Of a stretch of DNA of 64,000 nucleotides, positions 24,665-34,807 are shown piece after piece (position 1 is the first letter of the stretch; each line of letters begins with the position of its first letter). The notes under the pieces are model-generated. The model ran no database searches. It had not been told where the DNA came from and was given only the letters and a program-made list of their open reading frames with translations. The stretch covers positions 62,001 to 126,000 of the forward strand of contig NZ_RJSF01000005.1 in assembly GCF_003725535.1 (NCBI RefSeq), given 5' to 3'. This DNA is from Nocardioides pocheonensis. Its GTDB lineage: Bacteria; Actinomycetota; Actinomycetes; Propionibacteriales; Nocardioidaceae. Made by a program: the position numbers and the translations under genes.

Positions 24665-25663
24665 TCAGCGAGTGCCGTTCTGCGCGAACTTCAGCACGTC
24701 GGCCGCGTTGTCCTTGGTGATGATCGCGGGACCTGAGTACACCGGCTGACCGCCACCGATGTCGTTGCCGTTGAGGAGCTTGAGGTAGATCCCCGTGACA
24801 CCGAGGTAGCCCTGGACGTAGGGCTGCTGGTCGATCGCGAAGGCGAGCTTGCCGTCGGAGATGTTCTTCACCACGTCGGCGTTGACGTCGAACGTGGCGA
24901 CCTGGATCTTCGCGCCGGTGGCCGCGACTGCCTTCACTGCCTGACCGGACATGTCGCCGCCCAGGGTCAGGATGCCGTCGATGCTCGAGTCGGACTGGAT
25001 CTTGGACTCGATGGTGGCCTCGGAGCCCGCGAGGTCGGTGTTGTCGACCTGCAGGTTGGTCATCTTGCCCGAGAACTTCGACTTGGCGCCGGCGCAGCGC
25101 TGCTCGAGGGCCACGTTGCCGGCCTCCTGGATCACGCACAGCACGTTCTTGACACCCAGGCTCGAGAGCTTCTCGCCGGCTCCCTCGCCGGCCAGCGTCT
25201 CGCTCTGGCCCACGTGCGTGATCGCGCCGAATTCCTTCCACTTGTCGATGCCGGAGTTGATGGTGATCACCGGGATGCCTGCCGCGACCGCGGCCTTGAT
25301 GCTCTTCTCGAGACCGTCCGGGTTCGCCATCGAGATGACCAGTCCGTCGGTACCTGACGCGACGGCGTTGTCGATCAGCGTCGCCTGCTTACCCACGTCG
25401 CCGTCGCTCTGGTAGTGCAGGTCGACGCCCTCGTCCTTGCCGGCCTGGACCGCCCCGGCCTTGACGACGTCCCAGAACGAGTCACCCGCGTTCGCGTGCG
25501 TGATGACGTCGATCCGGAACTTTCCCTTCGCCGAGCCTGCGCTCGCTGCCTTGGTGTTGGTGTCGGAGCTGGAGCCGCTGCTGTTGCCGCTCCCGGTGCT
25601 GCAGCCCGCGAGCGCGAACGCCAGCGCGACAACTCCGAGGGTCAATCCCCGTCGGACCTTCAT
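24665..25663 (-). CDS. Inositol/sugar ABC transporter substrate-binding lipoprotein
   Basis: 332-aa periplasmic-binding-protein of the ribose-binding (PBP type 1) class. Signal peptide MKVRRGLTLGVVALAFALAG ends at the lipobox with Cys21, then a Ser/Gly/Asn linker. The mature domain shows VITHANAGDSFWDVVKAGAV, YQSDGDVGKQATLIDNAVA, GTDGLVISMANPDGL and ILTLGGDMSGQAVKAVAATG. The ATG is preceded by a strong GGAGG (complement of about 25669-25673). It follows iolA in the same operon, and myo-inositol is the likely ligand. Confidence 0.92.
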   Translation of the reverse strand: MKVRRGLTLGVVALAFALAGCSTGSGNSSGSSSDTNTKAASAGSAKGKFRIDVITHANAGDSFWDVVKAGAVQAGKDEGVDLHYQSDGDVGKQATLIDNAVASGTDGLVISMANPDGLEKSIKAAVAAGIPVITINSGIDKWKEFGAITHVGQSETLAGEGAGEKLSSLGVKNVLCVIQEAGNVALEQRCAGAKSKFSGKMTNLQVDNTDLAGSEATIESKIQSDSSIDGILTLGGDMSGQAVKAVAATGAKIQVATFDVNADVVKNISDGKLAFAIDQQPYVQGYLGVTGIYLKLLNGNDIGGGQPVYSGPAIITKDNAADVLKFAQNGTR

Positions 25664-25703
25664 GTGTTTCCTCCTAGTTCGACCGCGTGTCGCGGACTGT
25701 CCC

Positions 25704-25721
25704 CCGGTGCTCGGGCACCGG
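25704..25721 (-). terminator. Small hairpin between iolA and the binding-protein gene
   Basis: CCGGTGC (25704-25710) and GCACCGG (25715-25721) make a perfect 7-bp stem around a 4-nt loop, within the 69-bp gap between iolA and the binding-protein gene. This is the largest internal gap of the operon, so it may separate two transcription levels. Confidence 0.5.
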
Positions 25722-25732
25722 ACGTCTGTGCC

Positions 25733-27231
<1,499 letters not shown>

Positions 27232-27235
<4 letters not shown>

Positions 27236-29163
27236 CGTCGGTCCTCTTCTCGTTGCTCTTCGCTCGTGTCCGGTGCCGCGTCCGCGGGCCTCAGGTACCC
27301 GCGCTGGTGCGCCTTGCCCTCGTCGTACGTCGCCCGCGCCGTGCGCGTGGTCTCCAGCTCCGAGACCTCCGCCACCGGGACGTCCCACCACGACTCCGAG
27401 GAGGGGACCGGCGCGAGCGGATCGGTCTGGATCTCGACGACCGTGGTGCGCTCGGAGGCGCGGGACTTCGCCAGGGCGGCCCGGAGCTCCTCGATCGTCG
27501 AGGCGCGGATCACGTCCGCGCCGAGGCTCGCGGCGTTCGCCGCCAGGTCGACCGGCACGAACGGGCCGTCCAGGCGGCCGGTCTCCGGGTCGCGCTGCCG
27601 GTAGCTGGTGCCGAACCGCTGCGACCCGACGGAGTCGGACAACGAGCCGATCGACGCGAAGCCGTGGTTCTGCACCAGCACGATGTTGAGCTTCACGCCC
27701 TCGGCGACCGCGGTCGCGAGCTCCTGCGCCATCATGAGGTACGACCCGTCGCCCACCAGCACGAACACCTCGCGACAAGGATCGGCCATCTTCGTGCCGA
27801 GACCACCGGCGATCTCGTAGCCCATGCAGGAGTAGGCGTACTCGACGTTGTAGGCCTTGGGGTCCGCGGCGCGCCAGAGCAGCTGCAGGTCGCCGGGCAG
27901 GCTGCCCGCCGCCTGGACGATCACGTCGCTCGGGTCGAGCACGTCGTGCAGCGCGCCGAGGACCTCGGTCTGCGCGGGAAGCGGTTCGTGGCCCAGGTGG
28001 AACGCCCGGTCGACCTCGGCGTTCCACGCGGCCGTGTGCTCCTGGTACGCCGCGACGTACGGCTGGTCCACCTGCCACCCCGCCAAGGCCTCGGTGAGGG
28101 CCTCGAGACCGGCGCGCGCGTCGGTGACGACGGCGATCGCCGCGTGCTTGGCCGAGTCGAACCCGGTGACGTTGAGGTTCACGAACCGCACGTCCGGGTT
28201 GCCGAACTGCGTCCGCGACGCCGTGGTGAAGTCGCTGTACCGCGTGCCGACCCCGATCACGACGTCGGCGTCGCGGGCCAGCCGGTTGGCCACCGGCGTG
28301 CCGGTCGAGCCGACGCCGCCCACGGCCTGCGGGTGGTCCCACGGGATCGCCCCCTTGCCGGCGTGCGTGTCGGCCACGGGGATGCCGGTCGCCTCGGCGA
28401 ACCGGACGAGCGCGTCCGCGGCGTCGGCGTACACGACGCCGCCGCCGGCGACGACGAGGGGCCGCCGCGCGGTGCGGATCGCCGACACGGCGCGGGCCAG
28501 CGCCGCCGGTTCGGGTACCGGCCGCCGCACGTGCCACACCCGCTTGACGAACAGCTCCTCGGGCCAGTCGAACGCCTCGGCCTGCACGTCCTGAGGCAGG
28601 CACACGGTCACGGCGCCGGTCTCGGCCGGATCGGTGAGCACCCGCATCGCGGCGAGGAGGGCCGACGGCAGCTGCTCGGGACGGTTCACCCGGTCCCAGT
28701 ACCGCGACACGGGCTTCAGGGCGTCGTTGACGGAGACGTCGTGCGAGCGCGGGTCCTCGAGCTCCTGGAGCACCGGGTTCGCGACCCGCGTGGCGAAGAA
28801 GTCGCTGGGCAGCAGCAGGACGGGCAGCCGGTTGGTGGTCGCGAGCGCCGCGCCGGTCACCATGTTCGTCGACCCCGGCCCGATCGAGGCCGTGCAGGCC
28901 AGGGTCTGGAGCCGGTTGCGCGTCTTGGCGAAGGCCGCCGCCGCGTGCACCATCGCCTGCTCGTTGCGCGCGAGGTAGTACGGCAGCTCCGCCGCGCCGT
29001 GCGTCGCGTCCTGCAGCAGCGCCTGTCCGAGACCGGCCACGTTGCCGTGCCCGAAGATGCCGAAGCAGCCGGGCACGAGCCGCTGCTCCGTGCCGTCGCG
29101 CTCGCTCCACTGGTGGGCCAGGAACCGGACCACGGCCTGGCCGACGGTCAGCCGGATCGTCAT
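27232..29163 (-). CDS. iolD: 3D-(3,5/4)-trihydroxycyclohexane-1,2-dione acylhydrolase (decyclising)
   Basis: 643-aa thiamine-diphosphate enzyme that opens the ring of trihydroxycyclohexane dione to 5-deoxyglucuronate. The cofactor-activating Glu sits in YLARNEQAMVHAAAAFAKT, and the ThDP/Mg motif is LVGDGSYLMMAQELATAV ending at VLVQNHGFAS. SYRQRDPETGRLDG is an IolD-specific block. ATG 29163 overlaps the iolB stop by 4 bp. The C-terminal tail is charged (TSEEQREEDRR). It acts after IolE and before IolB in the pathway. Confidence 0.96.
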
Positions 29164-30062
29164 CCCTCCCCCTTCGCGTCGCGCCCGAACGGCAGCCGCG
29201 GGTCGACCCCTTGCGTTGCCCAGGTGTCCCGGACCCAGCCGTGCGCGGGGTCGTCGCAGATCCGCCAGGCGCGCTCGTCGCCGGGACCGGCCATCACGTT
29301 GAGGTAGTAGAGGTCGTACCCGGGAGCCGCCATCGACGGTCCGTGCCAGCCGTGCGGGATCAGCACCGCGTCGCCGGTGCGCACCTCGGCGAGCACGTCG
29401 ATGTCGTTTCCGGGACTTCCGTAGACGCGCTGGTAGGCCATCCCCGGGCCGGCGGGTCCGTCGGCGACCTCGAAGTAGTAGATCTCCTCGAGCTCGCTCT
29501 CGGTCTCCGTGGTCCGGTCGTGCTTGTGCGGCGGGTACGACGACCAGTTGCCGCCCGGCGTGAGGACCTCGCACGCGATCAGCGCGTCGGCCTCGAACGC
29601 CTCCGGCGTGCAGAAGTTGTTCACCTGGCGGCTGGCCTGCCCCGCGCCGCGCAGCTCGACCGGCACCCGGTCGACCGGCTGGTACCGGAAGTCCAGCCGG
29701 CGTTCGCAGCGTGCGGACGGCAGCGCGAACCGGCCACCGGCCTCGCTGGCGATCCGGATCTCCGCGTCGCGCGGGACGTAGCCGAAGTCCGTCGGTCCGG
29801 CGAACACGTCGGGCCGACCGGTCAGCTCGATCGTCTCCCCGTCGCAGGTGACGGTCGCCGAGCCGGACAGCGGGAGCACGAGGGTCTCGGCCGCGCCGGT
29901 CGACCAGGTGCGCTGCTCGCCCGGCGCGAGCGTCAGCACGGCCAGCCCGCCGTGGTCCCATCCTGCGGACTCGGGCGTGATCAGGAGGTCGAGGCCGTAG
30001 GGAGCCTCGCTGTCCGCGGGCACCACGAAGCGGGTCGTCCGCCGCGTCGTCTCGGTCGCCAT
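29160..30062 (-). CDS. iolB: 5-deoxy-glucuronate isomerase
   Basis: 300-aa bicupin enzyme converting 5-deoxyglucuronate to 2-deoxy-5-keto-gluconate. The metal site is visible as NWSSYPPHKHDRTTETESEL and EEIYYFEV (two His, one Glu), with the further His in VLIPHGWHGPSMAAPGYDLY. RQVNNFCTPEAFEADALI is a typical IolB block. ATG 30062 overlaps no neighbour; the upstream gene stop is 1 bp away. Its stop overlaps the iolD start. Confidence 0.95.
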   Translation of the reverse strand: MATETTRRTTRFVVPADSEAPYGLDLLITPESAGWDHGGLAVLTLAPGEQRTWSTGAAETLVLPLSGSATVTCDGETIELTGRPDVFAGPTDFGYVPRDAEIRIASEAGGRFALPSARCERRLDFRYQPVDRVPVELRGAGQASRQVNNFCTPEAFEADALIACEVLTPGGNWSSYPPHKHDRTTETESELEEIYYFEVADGPAGPGMAYQRVYGSPGNDIDVLAEVRTGDAVLIPHGWHGPSMAAPGYDLYYLNVMAGPGDERAWRICDDPAHGWVRDTWATQGVDPRLPFGRDAKGEG

Positions 30063-30063
30063 C

Positions 30064-30936
30064 TCACATCATCCCGACGACGGCGTCGACGGCGGCGGAC
30101 ACGTCCCCGTCAGGTGGATAGAGCATCGACCGGCCCACGACCATGCCGCGGACCTGAGGGTTCGAGAGCACCTTCTGCCACGACGCGAACTGCGTGCTCT
30201 GGTCCTCCGAGACCTCCCCGCCGAGCAGCAGCACCGGCAGCGTCGTGGCGGCGAGGACGGCGTCCATGTCATCGACCACGGGCAGCTTGAGCCACGTGTG
30301 CGCGCTGCTCCAGCCGAGTCCGGCGGCGACCGTCGCCGACCTGATGACGGCGTCGACGGACAGGTCGTTGCGCACGCGGCCGCCGACCTGGTGTGAGATG
30401 AACGGCTCGACCATGGCCATCAGCTGGCGCTCGGCGAGCTCGCCCACGGCCTGTGCGCAGGACTCCAAGGTGCGGGCCGTGGCCGGATCCGCGGGGTCGA
30501 TGCGCAGCAGCATCTTGCCGCCCTGCAACCCCATCCGGCTGATCGCGGCGGCGTCGTACGCGGTGAAGCGGTCGTCGATCTCGAAGGCGGTGCCGGCCAG
30601 GCCGCCGCGGTTCATCGATCCGATCACGACCTTGTCGTCCAGAGCACCCATGAGCAGCAGGTCCTCGATGATGTCGGCAGTGCCGAGCACGCCGTCGACA
30701 CCGGGCCGTGCGAGCGCGGTCGCGAGCCGCTCCAGCAGCTCGCACCTGTCTGCCATCGCGAGGGCGTCGGCGCCCGCGCGAAGCGCGCCGCGGGCCGGGT
30801 GGTCCGCGGCCACGAGCACGAGGCGTCCGGTGCTCCCGACGAGCCCTCCTGGGGCGCGACGCGTAGCGGCGAGAGCGGCGATCCTGCCGGGCTCGCTCGC
30901 CCGTACGCCGGCCAGGTCCCGGATCGGCACGTTCAC
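30064..30936 (-). CDS. Inositol-cluster (beta/alpha)8 aldolase-like protein (Cgl0159 type)
   Basis: 290-aa TIM-barrel protein resembling the aldolase-like product of Corynebacterium inositol clusters. LVLVAADHPARGALRAGADA has the class I aldolase-like start, VVIGSMNRGGLAGTAFEIDDR and GGKMLLRIDPADPATARTL lie mid-barrel, and VRGMVVGRSMLYPPDGD ends the barrel with the phosphate-binding-like GRS. It probably cleaves 2-deoxy-5-keto-6-phosphogluconate to DHAP and malonate semialdehyde, the step done by IolJ elsewhere; no iolJ of the classic type is present. GTG 30936 overlaps the iolC stop. Confidence 0.85.
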   Translation of the reverse strand: MNVPIRDLAGVRASEPGRIAALAATRRAPGGLVGSTGRLVLVAADHPARGALRAGADALAMADRCELLERLATALARPGVDGVLGTADIIEDLLLMGALDDKVVIGSMNRGGLAGTAFEIDDRFTAYDAAAISRMGLQGGKMLLRIDPADPATARTLESCAQAVGELAERQLMAMVEPFISHQVGGRVRNDLSVDAVIRSATVAAGLGWSSAHTWLKLPVVDDMDAVLAATTLPVLLLGGEVSEDQSTQFASWQKVLSNPQVRGMVVGRSMLYPPDGDVSAAVDAVVGMM

Positions 30937-31898
30937 GGCATCTCCCCCAGGAGTTCCTCGAGCTCTTCGCTGCTCGGCATCGCGTCGGAGCAGGCGAGCC
31001 GGCCGGCCACCACCGCCCCGGCTGCGTTCGCGAACCGGAGCACCCGCTCGTCGTCCCAGCCGGCCAGGAGCCCGTGGCACAGCGCGCCGCCGAACGCGTC
31101 GCCCGCGCCCAGCCCGTTCACGACCTCGACCGCCACCGGCGGCACGACCACGGACCCGTCGCGCCGGGCGCCCAGGACACCGGCCGGACCCTGCTTCACC
31201 ACGGCGAGCTCGACACCCGCCTCCAGCAGGGCGGCCGCTGCGCTCTCGGGCTCGCGCTCCCCGATCGCGGTCTCGCACTCGTCGAGGTTGCCGACCGCGA
31301 CGTCGACCAGCTCGACGGCAGCGCGGATGTGCTCGTGCGCCTCGGCCCGCGACGACCAGAACATCGGCCGGTAGTCGAGGTCGAGGATCGTCGTACCGTG
31401 GCCGTCGCGTGCCTTCAGGGCGGCCATGGTCGCCGACCGCGACGGCTCCTCGCACAGGCCCGTGCCGGTGACCCAGAACACGTCGGCGGCCGCGATCGCG
31501 TCGAGGTCGAGCTCGTCGACCTCGATCTGCAGGTCCGGTGCCGTGGGCAACCGGTAGAAGTACAGCGGGAAGTCGTCGGGCGGGAAGATCTCGCAGAACG
31601 TGACCGGCGTGGGGAGGTTCGGCACCTCGGTGACGTAGCGGTCGTCGACGCCGAACCCGCGCAGCGCCTGGTGCACGAACCGGCCGAAGGGGTCGGCGCC
31701 GGTGCGGGTGATCACGGCCGTCCTCCTGCCGTGACGCGCCGCGGCGACGGCGACGTTCGTCGGGCTGCCGCCGAGGAACTTGCGAAACGTGGCGACCTCC
31801 TCGAGAGGCACGCCGATCTGCTCCGGGTAGACGTCGACGCCGACGCGCCCCATGGTCAGCACCTCGAAGCGTGCGGGCTGCTCCGCCGCCACGGTCAT
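30933..31898 (-). CDS. iolC: 5-dehydro-2-deoxygluconokinase
   Basis: 321-aa PfkB-family kinase that phosphorylates 2-deoxy-5-keto-gluconate. The N-terminal signature is LGGSPTNVAVAAARHGRR and the C-terminal catalytic motif VNGLGAGDAFGGALCHGLLA with the base Asp. MGRVGVDVYPEQIGVPLEEV, DFPLYFYRLPTAPDL and TILDLDYRPMFW are IolC-specific. ATG 31898 overlaps the iolE stop by 4 bp. The frame is open further upstream but that region is iolE in another frame. Confidence 0.95.
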   Translation of the reverse strand: MTVAAEQPARFEVLTMGRVGVDVYPEQIGVPLEEVATFRKFLGGSPTNVAVAAARHGRRTAVITRTGADPFGRFVHQALRGFGVDDRYVTEVPNLPTPVTFCEIFPPDDFPLYFYRLPTAPDLQIEVDELDLDAIAAADVFWVTGTGLCEEPSRSATMAALKARDGHGTTILDLDYRPMFWSSRAEAHEHIRAAVELVDVAVGNLDECETAIGEREPESAAAALLEAGVELAVVKQGPAGVLGARRDGSVVVPPVAVEVVNGLGAGDAFGGALCHGLLAGWDDERVLRFANAAGAVVAGRLACSDAMPSSEELEELLGEMP

Positions 31899-32809
31899 GG
31901 AGCGACCTGCACCAGGTAGTCGAGGCTCTTGCGCACGTCGGCGACGGGACCCTCGTCGACCGGTGGGGCGTCGAGCATGACGTCCTGCTCCAGGACGTAC
32001 CAGCCCTGGTAGCCGGCGCCCTCGAGCGTGCGCACCATCGCCGCGATGTCCACGTCGCCGTCGCCGAGCGGCCGGAACATGCCTGCGCGCACGGCCTCGC
32101 CGAAGCTCAGCGAGCCGTCGATCACCTTCGCCGCCAGGCTGCCGTCGACGTCCTTGAGATGGACGTGCACGACGCGGTCGGGGTGACGAGCGGTGAGCGC
32201 GACCGGGTCGGCGCCCCCGACCATGAGGTGGCCGGTGTCGACGCAGAGCCCCACCCGGGATCCGGCGAGCACGCGCTCGGTCTCCTCGCCCGTCTCGACC
32301 ATCGTGCCGACGTGCGGGTGCACGCAGGCGATCACGCCCCGGGCCTCGGCCCGGTCGGTGATCCGGTCCAGGTTGGCCAGCATCGTCGCCCAGCCCTCGT
32401 CGTCGAGCACCGGACGCGCGTCGTAGCCGTCCACGCCGGTGAACGCGGCGAGCACGACGACGCCGGCTCCCGAGGCAAGGCAGCCGTCGATGAAGGCGTC
32501 GACCTCCGGCAGTGGGTCGTGGGCCGCGTCGTGCAGGAGAACCGGCAGGAACCCACCCACGGCCTTCATCCCGTACGACGCCAGCTGCTCGGCCTTGGCG
32601 GCCGGCTCCTCCTCCAGGAAGCCCACGGGGCCGAACTCCGTCGCGGCGAGCCCGAGGGTGCGCATCTCGGCGAGCACGCGATCGGCCTCGAGCTGGTGTC
32701 CCCAGTTCGGCACCTCGCACACGCCCCAGGAGATGGGCGCTCCGGCGACTCGCGATCGAAGGGACTGGTTCTGGTTGCCGGGGGCCTGGGACCCGTGCAC
32801 CTGCGTCAT
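31895..32809 (-). CDS. iolE: Myo-inosose-2 dehydratase
   Basis: 304-aa TIM-barrel, metal-dependent enzyme that dehydrates 2-keto-myo-inositol, first gene of the operon. RVAGAPISWGVCEVPNWG is the family start, with ACVHPHVGTMVETGEETERV, LCVDTGHLMVGGADPV and RVVHVHLKDVDG carrying the metal ligands. ATG 32809 is preferred because a -10 element ends 7 nt upstream, which would give a leaderless mRNA starting at this A. An in-frame GTG at 32827 is the alternative, but it would lie upstream of the predicted transcription start. Confidence 0.92.
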   Translation of the reverse strand: MTQVHGSQAPGNQNQSLRSRVAGAPISWGVCEVPNWGHQLEADRVLAEMRTLGLAATEFGPVGFLEEEPAAKAEQLASYGMKAVGGFLPVLLHDAAHDPLPEVDAFIDGCLASGAGVVVLAAFTGVDGYDARPVLDDEGWATMLANLDRITDRAEARGVIACVHPHVGTMVETGEETERVLAGSRVGLCVDTGHLMVGGADPVALTARHPDRVVHVHLKDVDGSLAAKVIDGSLSFGEAVRAGMFRPLGDGDVDIAAMVRTLEGAGYQGWYVLEQDVMLDAPPVDEGPVADVRKSLDYLVQVAP

Positions 32810-32816
32810 GGGTGAG

Positions 32817-32846
32817 ATTGTCGTCACACTTCCGGACGCAGGTCAA
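32817..32846 (-). promoter_or_regulatory. Promoter of the iol operon, apparently leaderless
   Basis: On the minus strand TTGACC (complement of 32841-32846) and GACAAT (complement of 32817-32822) are -35 and -10 elements with an 18-bp spacer. Seven bases later comes ATG 32809 of iolE, so transcription would start at the A of the start codon. Confidence 0.6.
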
Positions 32847-32851
32847 GAGTT

Positions 32852-32861
32852 TGTTAGGACA
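32852..32861 (-). promoter_or_regulatory. IolR-type operator
   Basis: The minus strand reads TGTCCTAACA, which fits the KGWCHTRACA consensus I recall for Corynebacterium IolR at all ten positions. It lies 5 bp upstream of the iol -35 and directly next to the likely promoter of the divergent GntR gene (TGGACG 32864-32869, TACGAT 32886-32891), where it could control both. The match rests on memory of the consensus. Confidence 0.55.
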
Positions 32862-32935
32862 TATGGACGTTTGCAGGTCCTGCGCTACGATCCGAGCACG
32901 GTGCCACGACCGTCGGCGCGAGAGGGGGCTGGGAG

Positions 32936-33673
32936 ATGCCGCTACCGGACGTCGTCGTGAACCGCTCGAGCCCGGTGCCGCTGTACTTCCAGGTTGCCGA
33001 GCAGCTCGAGCGGGCTATCTTCGAGGGCAAGCTCGCCCCCGGCGACCGGATCGCCAACGAGGTGGCGCTCGCCGGGGATCTCGGGCTCTCCCGCCCCACG
33101 ATGCGCCAGGCGATCCAGCTCCTCGTCGACAAGGGGATGCTGGTCCGCAAGCGGGGGGTGGGCACCCAGGTGGTGCACCCGCCGATCAAGCGAACGGTCG
33201 AGCTGACCAGCCTGTACGACGACCTCAAGCGGGGTGGCCGCCAGGCGGAGACCCAGGTCCTCGACCAGCAGCTCGTCGAGGCCGACGAGGTCGCCGCGTC
33301 TCGGCTCAAGGTCGCCGAGGGCAGCTCGGTGTGGAAGCTCGACCGGCTGCGGACCGTGGACGGCGAGCCGCTTGCCCTGATGCGCAACTTCGTGCCTGCG
33401 GCGATCAGCGACCTCAGCCACGTCGACTTCACGACGACCGGCCTCTACGAGCACTTCCGCGCCGGCGGGATCCACCTGCGCGTGGCGCACCAGACGATCA
33501 GCGCACGACGCGCCGAGACCGCTGAGGCGCGGCTGCTCGGTGGACGCAAGGGCGACCCGGTGCTGACGATGGAGCGCACGTCGTTCGACGACAGCGGTCG
33601 GGCCGTGGAGTACGGCACCCACCTGTACCGCCCGGACCTCTACGCCTACGAGACGACGCTGGTCGACCGGTAA
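32936..33673 (+). CDS. iolR: GntR-family regulator with UTRA ligand domain, IolR-like
   Basis: 245-aa repressor. The N-terminal winged helix is PLYFQVAEQLERAIFEGKLA, then GLSRPTMRQAIQLLVDKGML and VRKRGVGTQVVHP. The C-terminal UTRA domain runs from about residue 95 (SSVWKLDRLRTVDGEPLALM, AETAEARLLGGRKGDPVLTM). UTRA binds small sugars or amino acids. ATG 32936 has a strong ribosome-binding site (GGGAG). It diverges from the iol operon across 126 bp that carry an IolR-type site, so it very likely represses that operon until inositol or a derivative binds. Confidence 0.92.
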   Translation: MPLPDVVVNRSSPVPLYFQVAEQLERAIFEGKLAPGDRIANEVALAGDLGLSRPTMRQAIQLLVDKGMLVRKRGVGTQVVHPPIKRTVELTSLYDDLKRGGRQAETQVLDQQLVEADEVAASRLKVAEGSSVWKLDRLRTVDGEPLALMRNFVPAAISDLSHVDFTTTGLYEHFRAGGIHLRVAHQTISARRAETAEARLLGGRKGDPVLTMERTSFDDSGRAVEYGTHLYRPDLYAYETTLVDR

Positions 33674-33685
33674 CGGGCCGACCGG

Positions 33686-34777
33686 TCAGCTCGCGCCCGG
33701 TGAGTTCCAGGAGCGCTCGGCCCGGAGCAGCCGGCGCGGCGTCCGGGTGCGCTCACGGGTGCGGCGTACGCGCACCTTGCGGGAGCGGCGCGCTGCCGAG
33801 CGCGCCATGTCGGCAGCACCGACGAACCCGGCCTGGGGGCCCAGCTCTGCGGCCGTGATCAGCGGCTCGGCGCGGTGACCGCGGCCGGTGAGCGATCGTG
33901 CGAAGGCCTGCCGGGTCGGGACGACGAGCAGGTCGCCGGCAGCGCTGAGCCCACCACCGATGATGATGCAGTGCGGGTCGAACGCCGCGGTCAGACCGGC
34001 CAGCCCGACGCCGAGCCAGGTGCCGACGTCGCCGATCAGCTCGATCGAGAGTGGGTCGCCCTCACGCGCGGCCTCGGTGATCTGCGGACCCTGCAGGGCG
34101 TCGGCATCGCCGTCGACGAGCGCGCGCAGGTGGTGGGCCATCGGGGAGTTCGCCCGGACCATCTCGCGGGCGTCGCGGACCAGCGCGTTGCCCGAGGCGT
34201 ACTGCTCCCAGCAGCCACGGTTGCCGCACTCGCACCGATGGCCCTGGGGCACCACCTGCATGTGGCCGAACTCCCCCGCCATCCCGTTGGCGCCGCGGTA
34301 CACCCGCTGGTCCAGCACGAGGGCACCCCCGATGCCCGTGCCGAGCGTCACGCAGAGCACGAACCGGTGGCCGCGACCCGCGCCGAAGCGGGACTCGGCG
34401 AGCGCGGCGGCGTTCGCGTCGTTGTCCACCACGACCGGCACGCGCAGCCGGTCGGCCACGCGCGCCCGGAGCGGTTCACGGCGCCACTCGAGGTGCGGCG
34501 AGAACATCACGACGGACCGCGTCGCGTCGACGAAGCCGGCCGCGCCGATGCCGACCGCCGCCACGTCGTACCGGGTCGCGAAGCCGCGCACCACGTCGAC
34601 GATCGTGTCCTCGACCGCCTGCACGTCGTGCCCGAGCGTCGGCCGCTGCTCGACCGCCAGCACGGTGCCCGAGCCGTCGACGACGCCTGCCATCACCTTC
34701 GTGCCGCCGATGTCGATGCCCACCGTGAGCGGCTCCCACCGCGAAGGGCGGACGCGTCGGATCGGGACGTCGGACAT
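33686..34777 (-). CDS. ROK-family sugar kinase (glucokinase-like)
   Basis: 363-aa kinase. ATP motif TVGIDIGGTKVMAGVVDGS, catalytic region VVVDNDANAAALAESRFGAG with the base Asp, LGTGIGGALVLDQ, and the ROK zinc motif GHRCECGNRGCWEQYASG (Cys-x-Cys-x4-Cys plus His). The C-terminus has a basic extension of about 40 residues (RSRKVRVRRTRERTRT) that is not part of the normal fold. There is no DNA-binding N-terminus, so it is a kinase rather than a ROK repressor. It follows the lacI gene by 30 bp and is probably co-transcribed. The phosphorylated sugar is unknown. Confidence 0.9.
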   Translation of the reverse strand: MSDVPIRRVRPSRWEPLTVGIDIGGTKVMAGVVDGSGTVLAVEQRPTLGHDVQAVEDTIVDVVRGFATRYDVAAVGIGAAGFVDATRSVVMFSPHLEWRREPLRARVADRLRVPVVVDNDANAAALAESRFGAGRGHRFVLCVTLGTGIGGALVLDQRVYRGANGMAGEFGHMQVVPQGHRCECGNRGCWEQYASGNALVRDAREMVRANSPMAHHLRALVDGDADALQGPQITEAAREGDPLSIELIGDVGTWLGVGLAGLTAAFDPHCIIIGGGLSAAGDLLVVPTRQAFARSLTGRGHRAEPLITAAELGPQAGFVGAADMARSAARRSRKVRVRRTRERTRTPRRLLRAERSWNSPGAS

Positions 34778-34807
34778 GCGGACAGGCTATCGGGAAGCAG
34801 CCCGGGA

